This document shows positions 28,844 through 37,640 of a stretch of DNA of 64,000 bases, in pieces. Source of the stretch: an uncultured Tidjanibacter sp. GTDB taxonomy: Bacteria; Bacteroidota; Bacteroidia; Bacteroidales; Rikenellaceae. Under the pieces are notes generated by a model, which saw nothing but the letters and a program-made list of their open reading frames with translations, was not told where the DNA came from and did no database searches. The stretch is from positions 180,676 through 244,675 of the forward strand of contig CALVCL010000003.1 in the NCBI GenBank assembly GCA_944326085.1. Reading direction: 5' to 3'. The translations under genes and the position numbers were made by a program. Positions within the stretch are counted from its first letter, which is position 1. Each line of letters begins with the position of its first letter.

Positions 28844-28931
28844 CGGAGAGAGCGGGATTCGAACCCGCGATACCCTTGTGGAGTATACGCACTTTCCAGG
28901 CGCGCCTCTTCAACCGCTCGAGCACCTCTCC
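28844..28931 (-). tRNA. tRNA-Ser (anticodon GGA)
   Basis: An 88-base class II tRNA on the minus strand. The acceptor stem GGAGAGG / TCTCTCC has one G-U pair. The D arm contains CTCGAGCGGTTGAAGAGG, the anticodon loop is CTGGAAA (GGA), and there is a long variable arm around TATACTCCACAAGGGTATC. The T arm is GCGGG TTCGAAT CCCGC. The discriminator is G, as for serine tRNAs. CCA is not encoded. Confidence 0.96.
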
Positions 28932-29062
28932 GTGATATATCACCGTATCACAAACATGTTTGTCTGATACAGCGGGCGCAAAGGTAATAATTTTTACAAT
29001 AAAACCAATACCCCGCTTCGCAATCATATCAGAATACTTTCACATAATACTAACCAGGAAAA

Positions 29063-29497
29063 TTATTTATCCGCATTCCTGCGGTCGGCCTCCTGCTTGA
29101 GCAAATCGCGTATCTCCTCAAGCAATTTTTCTTCAGCAGTCGGGACAGGAGGAGTAACCGTGATCTGTTTGGCATTCTGCTTGCGCTTGAGCGAATTTAC
29201 GCCCTTAACTAACAAGAATATTGCAAAAGCTACAATCACAAAATCGAACACGGTCTGAATAAAGATACCGTAACGTAACACAACTGCCGGAGCATCTTCC
29301 GTAGCCCGCTTCAATGTTATGGCAAGGTCGGTAAAATCCATACCACCTATCAGCAGTCCCAATGGCGGCATTATAACATCGGCTACTAACGAACTCACAA
29401 TCTTGCCGAATGCAGCACCTACAATTATACCTACCGCCATATCTACCATATTGCCACGCATGGCAAATTCCCTAAATTCTTGCAAAAATTTCTTCAT
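29063..29497 (-). CDS. mscL: Large-conductance mechanosensitive channel MscL
   Basis: MscL is a homopentameric inner-membrane channel that opens under membrane tension to release solutes during osmotic downshock. From the ATG at 29497 it has 144 residues. The first transmembrane helix is [27 protein letters not shown] (about 18-46), with the preceding [13 protein letters not shown] signature. The second helix is about 73-100 ([22 protein letters not shown]), followed by a charged C-terminal bundle. The frame extends two codons to a TTG (29503), but ATG with [11 protein letters not shown] is the usual start. The gene is alone between tRNA-Ser and a divergent DUF3575 gene. Confidence 0.96.
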   Translation of the reverse strand: MKKFLQEFREFAMRGNMVDMAVGIIVGAAFGKIVSSLVADVIMPPLGLLIGGMDFTDLAITLKRATEDAPAVVLRYGIFIQTVFDFVIVAFAIFLLVKGVNSLKRKQNAKQITVTPPVPTAEEKLLEEIRDLLKQEADRRNADK

Positions 29498-29784
29498 AGT
29501 CAATAAAACTTAATCCTTATTTATTATACAAAACAAATATTTCGCCATTTCGCACTATGTGGAATGCAATGAAATGTTTTACATTAAGTTAGACATGTTA
29601 TTTAAGATCTACACTTTCATGTTAATCTCTGAAATTCAGAGATATGACAAATATAAGTACACATTTTCAGAATATTATTAATTATTTTGGAAAAAATGTT
29701 TTACTTTAGCGCTATGAAGTATTATATATTTATCACATCAATAATGCACTAAAACGACAGTTCAATATTTATAAAACACACATT

Positions 29785-30360
29785 ATGAAAAAGTTACTAA
29801 TCTCCTTAGTGGCAATGTTCGCATTTGCTAACGTATCCATGGCTCAGGAAGCTGCCATCAAGTGGAACCCCCTCTATCTTGGTATGGGTTCTGTAAACCT
29901 CGGCGTTGAGTTCTCGGTTGCTCCGAAGTGGACTCTCGCTTTTGAAGGCACTACCGTAATCTGGAACCCGTGGAAAAACTGCGACAACTCGGTTTACGGC
30001 AACGGTTGGATGGGTACTTTCGAAGCAAGGTGGTATACCTGCGAAGCATTTAACGGACACCACCTTGGTCTTTATGGTACTGTAGGCCGTTTCGGTCACG
30101 CTTACTCCAACTTCGACCTTCTCAATACTATTGCTCTCGGCGGTTATGGTACTACAGGTGCAAACAACCTGAAGGTCGCAATGCTCGGTATATCCTACGG
30201 TTACTATCTGAAGCTCGCTCACGGTTGGGGGCTCGACTTCTACATCGGCGGTGGTATACTATACAGCAAATGGAATAATCCTGCAAACGGTGAACTCGTT
30301 GAGAGCGGTATCAAACCGGCCCTCTCAAGACTCGGTGTAGTACTCTCCTACAAATTCTAA
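29785..30360 (+). CDS. DUF3575 outer-membrane protein
   Basis: A 191-residue exported protein with signal peptide (cleavage after VSMAQ, residue 21) and the DUF3575 pattern: KWNPLYLGMGSVNLGVEFSV, WNPWKN, KVAMLGISYGYYLKLAHGWGLDFYIGGG, ending LSYKF, as in a small outer-membrane barrel. The family is common in Bacteroidales and is sometimes linked to fimbria loci, but its function is unknown. Codon use is biased (GGT, GCT, AAC, CTC), suggesting high expression. It has its own terminator. The 29504-29784 gap upstream is very AT-rich; I see no clear promoter match there. Confidence 0.85.
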   Translation: MKKLLISLVAMFAFANVSMAQEAAIKWNPLYLGMGSVNLGVEFSVAPKWTLAFEGTTVIWNPWKNCDNSVYGNGWMGTFEARWYTCEAFNGHHLGLYGTVGRFGHAYSNFDLLNTIALGGYGTTGANNLKVAMLGISYGYYLKLAHGWGLDFYIGGGILYSKWNNPANGELVESGIKPALSRLGVVLSYKF

Positions 30361-30380
30361 AATACGAAACACAATAATAT

Positions 30381-30412
30381 GAGGCAACCCATGAAGGGTT
30401 GCCTTATTTGTT
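30381..30412 (+). terminator. Terminator of the DUF3575 gene
   Basis: AGGCAACCC (30381-30389) pairs with GGGTTGCCT (30395-30403), followed by TATTTGTTTT. The furthest start of the downstream porin frame lies beside this hairpin, which is one reason to reject that start. Confidence 0.8.
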
Positions 30413-30420
30413 TTGCATTC

Positions 30421-30451
30421 TTGCTTAATCGACGCACCGTAATTATCTTTG
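30421..30451 (+). promoter_or_regulatory. Promoter of the porin-like gene
   Basis: TTGC (30421-30424), 19 bases, then an exact TATCTTTG (30444-30451). The ATG at 30460 begins 8 bases later, so the mRNA would be leaderless or nearly so. Confidence 0.65.
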
Positions 30452-30459
30452 CGCCCATT

Positions 30460-31560
30460 ATGAAAAGAATATATAATCTTATAAAAGCCATGTGCCCAAT
30501 AACGGTACTGGCATTGCTCGCAAGTCCTCAAGATACGCTTGCAGCACAAGAGAAGAAATCATGGGTACCGCAACTGTTCGGTGTAATCAAACCACGATTT
30601 GAGACCAATACAGAAACAGGCGACATGAGGTTCAACATCAACAATGCACGCCTTGGCGTCAAGGGAGAGGTTTTCACATCACCAGGCATATTCCGTTACC
30701 AGTTTCAGGCAGACCTCAATGCAGAAGGAAAACTCAGCATACTAGACACCTATGTTACTTTTGCATCCGGTGCCTTTGAAATCACTTTAGGTCAACAACT
30801 GAGCCGTTTCTGTACTGAAATCAGCCGTGGCCCCCGTCTCAACTATTTTGCAAGCAGTTCATTCATGACCTCATACATAGGCAGTTACTATGAGACATCA
30901 TCCGCCGGTTCACAAACAGGCAATTTTGGTCCACGGGACATCGGCATCATGCTCAAATATGGTGCGACCAAGAAATTTCCTATAAACATACAGGCGGGGC
31001 TCATGAATGGCAACGGCATCAACAATCCGAAATGGAGCAAGAATGTCAATTTCGTCGGTCGAGTGTGGATAGATCCAGGGAAACTACTAAATGGTTTTGG
31101 CATTGCAGCAAACTACTACACTGGCAAAACTCCGTTCGGCAACAACATCACAATGGTCGGCGGAGAACTACGCTACATCAAAGGCCGATGGATAATCGAG
31201 GGAGAATATGCAAGACGCTGGTTATGGCTGCCTTTCGAGACAGATAAATTAGATCTCGCGGTAGCTCATGCCATATACCGCCAGCCTATGAAGAACTGGG
31301 GGCCTGTCAAGTTCCTCGCTCCAATGGTACGTTGGGATTACGGTTACAACATATCATTGCTCGATGCACAATCAGACATAATGCACTTCAATGCACAACG
31401 CCTTACAGGCGGTCTTACAATCGGTTTTACTGAAAAACTGTTACAATGCGAACTGCGTCTTAACTATGAACATTTCTTCATCAAAAACAAACCCGCAGGA
31501 CTGGCATCAAACCCTACTTTCCAAAATAAGATAATTGTGGAATTCTTCCTTGCATTCTAA
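30460..31560 (+). CDS. Porin-like outer-membrane beta-barrel protein
   Basis: A 366-residue protein starting at the ATG at 30460, with a signal peptide (basic MKRIYNLIK, hydrophobic core, cleavage after DTLAAQ at about residue 29). A barrel pattern follows: LFGVIKPRFETNTETGDMRFNINNARLGVKG, repeated aromatic-capped strands, and a C-terminal KIIVEFFLAF strand ending in Phe. The opening is like that of phosphate-selective porin (OprO/OprP) relatives. The frame runs 27 codons further upstream across the previous terminator and its own promoter, which I exclude. No partner gene indicates a substrate. Confidence 0.82.
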   Translation: MKRIYNLIKAMCPITVLALLASPQDTLAAQEKKSWVPQLFGVIKPRFETNTETGDMRFNINNARLGVKGEVFTSPGIFRYQFQADLNAEGKLSILDTYVTFASGAFEITLGQQLSRFCTEISRGPRLNYFASSSFMTSYIGSYYETSSAGSQTGNFGPRDIGIMLKYGATKKFPINIQAGLMNGNGINNPKWSKNVNFVGRVWIDPGKLLNGFGIAANYYTGKTPFGNNITMVGGELRYIKGRWIIEGEYARRWLWLPFETDKLDLAVAHAIYRQPMKNWGPVKFLAPMVRWDYGYNISLLDAQSDIMHFNAQRLTGGLTIGFTEKLLQCELRLNYEHFFIKNKPAGLASNPTFQNKIIVEFFLAF

Positions 31561-31580
31561 CATAAAGACATGACATGTAT

Positions 31581-31621
31581 AGGCAAGCCCCCTGCGGTCA
31601 ATGACCGCAGGGGGCTTGCCT
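31581..31621. terminator. Exceptionally long perfect hairpin downstream of the porin gene
   Basis: Twenty-base arms (31581-31600 with 31602-31621) are perfect complements around a single central base. In practice the loop would be about 5 bases. The following ATTCTATATACC is only weakly T-rich, so it could be a terminator, an mRNA-stabilising end, or both. Confidence 0.65.
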
Positions 31622-31713
31622 ATTCTATATACCGATTATCACAGACAGCAAATACATGATGCACAAAACAAAAAAGAGTTGCAACTGACACTGCAACTCT
31701 TTGATTTTCAATG

Positions 31714-31787
31714 TAGCGAGTCCGAGACTTGAACTCGGGACCTCATGATTATGAATCATGCGCTCTAACCAGCTGAGCTAACTCGCC
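31714..31787 (-). tRNA. tRNA-Met (anticodon CAT)
   Basis: A 74-base tRNA on the minus strand. The acceptor is GGCGAGT / ACTCGCT with a terminal G-U pair. The D arm is GCTCAGCTGGTTAGAGC, the anticodon arm CATGA TTCATAA TCATG, the T arm CCGAG TTCAAGT CTCGG and the discriminator A. The anticodon stem lacks the three G-C pairs of initiator tRNA, so it is probably elongator Met. tRNA-Ile2 (CAT with lysidine) cannot be excluded without comparison. Confidence 0.92.
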
Positions 31788-31917
31788 GTAAAAGCAGGAC
31801 AAAAGTAATGATTATTTCTTTATCTGCAAATATCTGAAGCCTTTTTGTATCATTAACAACAACTTTTTTTATTTTCAGCAGCTGGATGCCGCACTGGCGA
31901 ATATTGCAGACAAGCCA

Positions 31918-32688
31918 TTACTTATTAGCCAACGCTCCAAACATACGCGTCAGTTCTTCAACACGTTTTTCAAGTTCATGCAAACGTTTGCACATATCGC
32001 TCACTTCGGTATCGTGCGATGTTATTACAAACTTAATTTCCCAAGCACCGGCAATATCACGCAAACCTACTGTCATGTCTGGGAAAAGAATCTTATTTTC
32101 GTTATCCGCAGTCAAAACAATACGCCTATGCCCACTACTTTTATCTACTACTATGCGACGAAACATCAAATTACATCCTGCAACAGCCAATACATAAACT
32201 TTAGTATCATCTGCTTTAAGAACATCAAAATCTACAATACGTTTACAAACCACGTAGTCACCGCGTCTAAAGCATGACGGCATTGCATCGTCTGCAAGAA
32301 AAGCCATATATTCACCGTCTGCCAACAGATGTTCCGGAATTGACACATAACCTGTAACCTTCATCCGCCCATCAACACCATACACGGTTTCAGACGACAT
32401 TACAGGCAGACTTCTGTTGCACAGTACCGGAACTTCGTATGCACTCTTCACATCACTTGCAACAACTGTATCTTCAGGGTTATTCATGTATCCGAAAGAA
32501 CTTCCTGTTACAAGCCAATTCAAATCAATACCGACACACTTTTCAAAAATCAAGTCGTAATCTATGGAATTACGGCTGTACCAATTTGAAACCGTCTGTG
32601 GGCTTACACCTAAAAACGCCGCCAGCTCAGTCTTGTTCCTGAAGCTGTAGAACGATATAATCCGATTTAATATTTCTGATTTTCGCAT
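31918..32688 (-). CDS. CI-type phage-repressor-like HTH regulator with S24 domain lacking the catalytic serine
   Basis: A 256-residue regulator from the ATG at 32688. The N-terminal helix-turn-helix (about 1-70) reads KTELAAFLGVSPQTVSNWYSRN then LNWLVTGSS, the pattern of phage CI repressors in Bacteroidota. A LexA/CI-like S24 fold follows (about 85-225). Where active members have DSM-P with a nucleophilic serine, this one has DDAMPSCFRRGD, with Ala at that position, so self-cleavage is not expected. The C-terminus (LHELEKRVEELTRMFGALAN) is a short coiled coil. A 21-base palindrome sits 7 bases upstream. No other phage gene is nearby, so it is probably a lone domesticated regulator. Confidence 0.85.
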   Translation of the reverse strand: MRKSEILNRIISFYSFRNKTELAAFLGVSPQTVSNWYSRNSIDYDLIFEKCVGIDLNWLVTGSSFGYMNNPEDTVVASDVKSAYEVPVLCNRSLPVMSSETVYGVDGRMKVTGYVSIPEHLLADGEYMAFLADDAMPSCFRRGDYVVCKRIVDFDVLKADDTKVYVLAVAGCNLMFRRIVVDKSSGHRRIVLTADNENKILFPDMTVGLRDIAGAWEIKFVITSHDTEVSDMCKRLHELEKRVEELTRMFGALANK

Positions 32689-32695
32689 AGTAAGC

Positions 32696-32716
32696 AATGT
32701 GTTTATCTTACACATT
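32696..32716. promoter_or_regulatory. Candidate operator of the CI/S24-type regulator
   Basis: A perfect interrupted palindrome AATGTGT-(7)-ACACATT, 21 bases long, lies 7 bases before the start codon of the minus-strand regulator. Its right half extends as ACACATTATC (32710-32719), and the same ten bases recur at 32830-32839. The spacing and position fit a dimeric repressor binding its own promoter or leader. Confidence 0.55.
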
Positions 32717-32986
32717 ATCACGCTCACAATCAACAGATAGTGAACGGACATAATCAACCTTCATTGGCAAAAATACATAAAAATCCAATTTATCAAAACT
32801 ACTAATATAGATTGTTGCATACCGTCGTCACACATTATCTAACTGGACATATATGCCAATAAGGTAACATATCCACGACTACCGTACATGATGGAAAACT
32901 TCCTAAAACACTTATGCATTGCAAACAATAAACCATATTCCACGCAACATACCATTAAAAAATATCATAGATTTTTAACGATAATA

Positions 32987-33017
32987 TTTGGATAGTTAGA
33001 TTTTATATTTATCTTTG
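32987..33017 (+). promoter_or_regulatory. Promoter of tRNA-Phe
   Basis: TTTG (32987-32990), exactly 19 bases, then TATCTTTG (33010-33017): both boxes match the Bacteroidota consensus. The predicted start is near 33024, 20 bases before the tRNA. The stretch 32840-32986 is AT-rich with no gene. Confidence 0.8.
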
Positions 33018-33043
33018 CACCCGCAAAACGACAGCAACACGAT

Positions 33044-33116
33044 GGTGCCATAGCTCAGATGGTAGAGCAAAGGACTGAAAATCCTTGTGTCCCCGGTTCG
33101 ATTCCTGGTGGCACCA
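33044..33116 (+). tRNA. tRNA-Phe (anticodon GAA)
   Basis: A 73-base tRNA: acceptor GGTGCCA / TGGCACC, D arm GCTCAGATGGTAGAGC, anticodon arm AGGAC TGAAAAT CCTT with GAA, T arm CCCGG TTCGATT CCTGG, discriminator A. It has its own consensus promoter and a following hairpin. CCA is not encoded. Confidence 0.97.
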
Positions 33117-33120
33117 CAAT

Positions 33121-33160
33121 AAAAAATAGGAGGTTGTTTAACAACCTCCTATTTTTTATT
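33121..33160 (+). terminator. Terminator after tRNA-Phe
   Basis: An 18-base-arm stem (33121-33138 with 33140-33157) ends in six Ts, 5 bases after the tRNA. It is bidirectional in form because the upstream arm starts with six As. Confidence 0.88.
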
Positions 33161-33327
33161 CATACAATACAACCGAAAATTTAAGCCACAGTCATTATCC
33201 ATCAGCCAACTGATGTCCTCGCTTCTTACACAAGAAATCGCAGACGTATTGTCAATTCCACAATAAACATTTATATTAGTAAATTAAATCATATCGATTT
33301 TTACGAAACCAATTAAATATCAAGAAA

Positions 33328-36132
33328 ATGAAAAAAGGATTGTTATGTTTGTTCGCCGTTCTGGTGGCAACGATAGGGCTTTTTGCACAAGAATTGCCCT
33401 ACGACCCTGAACTGCGCAAAGGCGTGCTCGATAACGGCATGACCTACTACATCCGACACAACGACAAGCCCGCCGGTCAGGCTGAATTCTGGATTATGCA
33501 CAATGTGGGGGCAGTACAGGAAGAGGACTCTCAGCAGGGCCTTGCACACTTCCTTGAACACATGGCCTTCAATGGAACAAAAAATTTTCCCGGCAAAAGC
33601 CTCATTAACTGGCTCGAAAGCATCGGTGTAAAATTCGGCAACGACCTCAACGCCTTTACATCACAGGAGTTCACTTGCTACGAAATGTCGAATGTTCCGT
33701 TAGCACGCGAATCAATAATCGACTCTTGCCTCCTCGTGTTGCACGATTGGTCATACTATATCACACTCGCCGGTGACGAAATAGACGAAGAACGCGGTGT
33801 AATAATTGAAGAGCTCCGACAGGGTTACAATGCAGACAAACGTCTCAAGGATAAGGAAGCACCGTTGCTCTACGGTGACAACCGCTACACGACACGCAAC
33901 ATAATCGGCCACATCGACGGTCTCAAAAGTTTCTCACATGACGAACTCCGCAACTTCTACCACCATTGGTACCGCACCGACCAGCAGGCCATAATGATAG
34001 TCGGCGACTTCGATGTCGACATGATGGAACAGAAAGTAAAACAGATTATGTCAGATATTCCAGCCGTGGAAAACCCCGAGCCCAAACAGGCAATAACCAT
34101 TGCAGACAACGAAGCCCCAATAATAGGAATTTTCACCGACCCTGAACAGACTGGTACTGTTATCAAGCTCATCTACAAAAGCCAACCCATACCGCGTGAA
34201 TACAGCAATACGGTACAGGCATACACTATGAGCATCATGGACGCGCTACTGACCAACGCCGTAAACAACCGATTGAGCGAAATGGCCATGCAACCAGATG
34301 CTCCGTTCACATCAGCAACATTCATGCCCTACAACATAGTGACAGCGATGGATATGCTGCAACTCTACGCCACGACACATGACGGAGCATCACTCAAAGC
34401 ATTCGAAGCACTCTATACCGAGATGGAACGCATCGCCCGTTTCGGTTTCACCTCATCTGAATTCGAAGTTGTAAAGGCCCAGCTTGCGGGCGACAATCAG
34501 GCAGCATACGATGGTCGCAACGACCGCACCAGCAAATCGTTTATAATGGGAAGCTATCTCATGAACTTCTCCAAGAACGACCCTGCAATGGATGTCCAGA
34601 CCGACTACGACATCATCAACTCGGTCCTCGCACAGTTGACACCGGAAACTTTCAATTCCTATGTACAACAGCGTCTCACCGACCACAATCAGGTCGTATT
34701 CATCGAAGCTCCTGAAAACACTTCTGCACTGCCAACAATAACCGATGTTGAGAACATAATCGGCAATGTACAGGCCGCTGAACTCGAAGGGAATGCTGAT
34801 GAAGGCGAACTCGCCCCGCTGCTTCCATCAGATATACGTCTCAATGGTTCCAAAGTAAAGAAAACTGAAGAAGGTGCATTCGGCTCCACTATATGGACAC
34901 TACGCAACGGCGTACGCGTCATAGTGAAGCCTACAGACTTCAAGGCAGACGAAATACTGCTCATGGCATATGCCAACGGGGGACGCTCTGTTCTGACCAA
35001 TGACGAATTGCTAACATCACAATTGTTGCCTCAATATTTCATGATGGCAGGTCTCGGTCAGTCAGATGCAGCCACGTTGCGCCGTCAGCTCGCCGGCAAG
35101 AATGTAGGCATACAACCTCAGGTAAGCAACTACAGCAACAGTTTTGTCGGCACCTGCTCGCCGCGTGACCTCGAAACGATGTTCCAACTGTTCTATTTGG
35201 CCTTTACCCAACCGAGGTTTGACCGCGACAACTTCGATGCCATGATGAACATGCTCTCCGCACAATACCTCAACCTACAGGCCAATCCGCAATTCCGTTT
35301 CACACAGGAAAGAAACAACGCCTTGTACGGAAATTCGCCGCGCCGGCCCAACCTGTCATACGACAATCTCGGAGAAATCTCATATGAAAAACTACAGCCG
35401 ATTTTCGAAAAGCTATACGGCAATACCGACGACTTTACATTCACTATTACCGGCAACGTAGATCTGAACGAACTTCGACCGTTGGTTGAAAAATATCTCG
35501 GTTCACTGCCACGCACAAAAAAGCACTATACATGGGTGGACGATGGCGTCAGAATAATTCCCGGACGACAGGAATACCGTTTTGAAATGCCTATGGAACA
35601 ACCCAAGGTAACCGTATACACGGCCATCACCGGACCGATAGAATACAATTTGGAGAACAAGCTTGCCATTACGGCTTTGTCGCAGCTGCTCTCCATACGT
35701 TACACGGCTGTCATGCGTGAAGAAAAAGGTGGCACATACGTAATCGGCACGGCAGGTTTCGTCAACAATACCCCTGTCGCCCAATATCAGTTACTGTCAC
35801 AGTATGACACAAATCCAGAGAAACTTCTTGAACTCCGTCCCGATATCGTCAACGAACTGCAGCGTATAGCAGATAATGGAGCTAACCCTGAAGATCTCAC
35901 CAAGGTTAAGGAGTTTCTTGTAAAGTCGCACGCCACGGAACAGAAAGACAACAGCTATTGGATGAATACGTTGCATGATTTCTATAACGAAAACGTCGAC
36001 ATGAATACGGCATATAATGACATAGTGAATTCATTCACTCCTGAATATTTCCGTAACCTTGCTGCACGCATAATCGCGGACGGCAACATCTTCGAGGTTA
36101 TCATGGACCCGACAGCAACCGAGGCTGAATAA
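33328..36132 (+). CDS. Exported M16 (pitrilysin/insulinase) family zinc metallopeptidase
   Basis: A 934-residue protein with a signal peptide (cleavage after GLFAQ, residue 21). The inverted zinc motif HxxEH is HFLEH at 74-78, and the third ligand is E154 in EIDEERGVIIEE, 76 residues on as the family requires. A second M16 domain follows (about 505-930) with the Arg-Tyr-type segment RYTAVMREEKGGTYVIGT in the C-terminal half, giving the typical two-domain clamshell. It probably degrades peptides in the periplasm. It is monocistronic and ends at a strong hairpin. I see no clear promoter in the 211-base gap after tRNA-Phe. Confidence 0.94.
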   Translation: MKKGLLCLFAVLVATIGLFAQELPYDPELRKGVLDNGMTYYIRHNDKPAGQAEFWIMHNVGAVQEEDSQQGLAHFLEHMAFNGTKNFPGKSLINWLESIGVKFGNDLNAFTSQEFTCYEMSNVPLARESIIDSCLLVLHDWSYYITLAGDEIDEERGVIIEELRQGYNADKRLKDKEAPLLYGDNRYTTRNIIGHIDGLKSFSHDELRNFYHHWYRTDQQAIMIVGDFDVDMMEQKVKQIMSDIPAVENPEPKQAITIADNEAPIIGIFTDPEQTGTVIKLIYKSQPIPREYSNTVQAYTMSIMDALLTNAVNNRLSEMAMQPDAPFTSATFMPYNIVTAMDMLQLYATTHDGASLKAFEALYTEMERIARFGFTSSEFEVVKAQLAGDNQAAYDGRNDRTSKSFIMGSYLMNFSKNDPAMDVQTDYDIINSVLAQLTPETFNSYVQQRLTDHNQVVFIEAPENTSALPTITDVENIIGNVQAAELEGNADEGELAPLLPSDIRLNGSKVKKTEEGAFGSTIWTLRNGVRVIVKPTDFKADEILLMAYANGGRSVLTNDELLTSQLLPQYFMMAGLGQSDAATLRRQLAGKNVGIQPQVSNYSNSFVGTCSPRDLETMFQLFYLAFTQPRFDRDNFDAMMNMLSAQYLNLQANPQFRFTQERNNALYGNSPRRPNLSYDNLGEISYEKLQPIFEKLYGNTDDFTFTITGNVDLNELRPLVEKYLGSLPRTKKHYTWVDDGVRIIPGRQEYRFEMPMEQPKVTVYTAITGPIEYNLENKLAITALSQLLSIRYTAVMREEKGGTYVIGTAGFVNNTPVAQYQLLSQYDTNPEKLLELRPDIVNELQRIADNGANPEDLTKVKEFLVKSHATEQKDNSYWMNTLHDFYNENVDMNTAYNDIVNSFTPEYFRNLAARIIADGNIFEVIMDPTATEAE

Positions 36133-36154
36133 AACAGCAGCAAATTACATTATA

Positions 36155-36192
36155 CAAACAGGGCGCTTAATTTGTAAGCGCCCTGTTTGTAT
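36155..36192 (+). terminator. Terminator of the M16 peptidase gene
   Basis: Fifteen-base arms (36155-36169 with 36175-36189) and a 5-base loop, ending TGTTTGTATT. It may also serve the convergent GNAT-like gene. Confidence 0.8.
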
Positions 36193-36210
36193 TCCTTCTA
36201 AAACCAACTT

Positions 36211-37344
36211 TTATTCTATTGCTTTTGCAAAGACAGCTCGGCTTTTATGCTGTATCTTATCGAAATGTCCCCAAAGTGCCTGTATCCGATAATTATCAAC
36301 AAGTTCAGGATTGCTCTCAACGTAACGTGTCCTTAATTTATGAAACTGCGGCATCATTTCCGTAAACAGCAGCGCAACAACACCTGCATTCTGTATGTCA
36401 GGTCTTACCGCTACAAGCATCAAATCGCACACCTCGGCACGCGAAGAGTGCAACGTACGAAGCAGATGGTAGAAACCAAACGGTAACATGCGGCCACTGG
36501 TCTTCTGCATTGCACGCGACAATGAAGGCAGCGCCACGCCAAAAGCAGCGAGCTCACCAGACTCATCAACAATTAACGTTATCAACTCCAGACGAAGCAG
36601 GGGCACGTACTTGCGGACATAATACCTTATCATCTCATCCGTAAGTTTCGAAAATCCATACAAGTCGGCATATGCCACGTTGAGTAGATTGAATAATTTC
36701 AAAGCATACCCCTGTTTCACTATTTCGTTAATGTTCTTGAACCGCAGTACGCGCAGACCGTATTTATGCTTCACGACTTCGCCTATCCGATGATAGCGTT
36801 CTGGTACCTCCTTGGGCACTTCTATTTTATATTCTACCCATTCGGCCTTCTTTTCAAAACCCATACGCTCCATATACTCCGGATAATAAGGATAGTTATA
36901 CAGACAGGCTATTGTTCCGAGTTCATCAAAGCCATAAGTAAGCATACCCTCTGGGTCAAAATCAGTAAAGCCGAGCGGCCCCTGTATAACAGTCATACCA
37001 CGCTGTCTGCCCCACTCTTCTACCTTGGCAATAAGAGCATTTGCCACTTCAAAATCGTCAATGAAATCTATGAAGCCAAAACGTACATAATCCACGCCTT
37101 CATTATTGTTGCTTACATGATTTATCAAGGCCACAACCCGACCGACCAATTCACCATCGCGTTCTGCAATGAACACCTGATGGTCATACACGTCAAGAGC
37201 CGGATTGCGTCCCTTAAGCAAAGCTTCTCTCTCATCGGAATACAATGGCGGAATGGCATACTTACAGTCTTTGTACAGACGTATCTTGAATTTGGTAAAC
37301 CTTTTAAGTTCCTTTTTGGTGGATATAGGAATGACATTAATCAT
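36211..37344 (-). CDS. GNAT-fold acetyltransferase-like protein, paralogue of 19753-20955
   Basis: A 377-residue protein whose N-terminal half (about 1-190) follows the same plan as the gene at 19753. It starts TKKELKRFTKFKIRLYKDCKYAIPPL, then QVFIAERDGELVGRVVALIN and GPLGFTDFDPEGMLTYGFDELG. The C-terminal half (about 200-375) carries LMLVAVRPDIQNAGVVALLFTEM, a GNAT-like acetyl-CoA segment with the usual Gly-rich loop weakened to NAG. It may be a double-GNAT protein with one or no active site. Substrate unknown, no operon partner. Confidence 0.75.
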   Translation of the reverse strand: MINVIPISTKKELKRFTKFKIRLYKDCKYAIPPLYSDEREALLKGRNPALDVYDHQVFIAERDGELVGRVVALINHVSNNNEGVDYVRFGFIDFIDDFEVANALIAKVEEWGRQRGMTVIQGPLGFTDFDPEGMLTYGFDELGTIACLYNYPYYPEYMERMGFEKKAEWVEYKIEVPKEVPERYHRIGEVVKHKYGLRVLRFKNINEIVKQGYALKLFNLLNVAYADLYGFSKLTDEMIRYYVRKYVPLLRLELITLIVDESGELAAFGVALPSLSRAMQKTSGRMLPFGFYHLLRTLHSSRAEVCDLMLVAVRPDIQNAGVVALLFTEMMPQFHKLRTRYVESNPELVDNYRIQALWGHFDKIQHKSRAVFAKAIE

Positions 37345-37640
37345 TCTGTATAGATAATTTATTTAAGTTAAGTTAGGTGAGGTAAAGATACAAATAAATC
37401 CATTCTAAATATTCAGTAAAACACATAACGACAAAACGTCCGTCCTATGTTCGTACCTCATTTATCCAGCAATTTACAACTTGCACGAACCAAATAAAAA
37501 GCAGAACGTACGAGTAGGGTTGCAATGTCGGGATTAACATCTTACGTGTACATCTTGCCTACTAAATATAACCGTAAGCCTCTCTAAATAATTAGTATAT
37601 TTACAGGCCCAATTGAAGTACAACTTGCAGCCCGACAAAC
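37345..37640. other. Intergenic region upstream of the exporter operon
   Basis: 296 bases between divergent genes. The only plus-strand reading frames are two tiny ones: 16 codons at 37447-37497 and 20 codons at 37525-37587 (starting MSGLTSYVYI). Neither has coding support. A TATATTTA near 37597 could serve as a -7 box for the ABC gene and TATCTTTA near 37390 (minus strand) for the GNAT gene, each one base off consensus. Confidence 0.35.
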
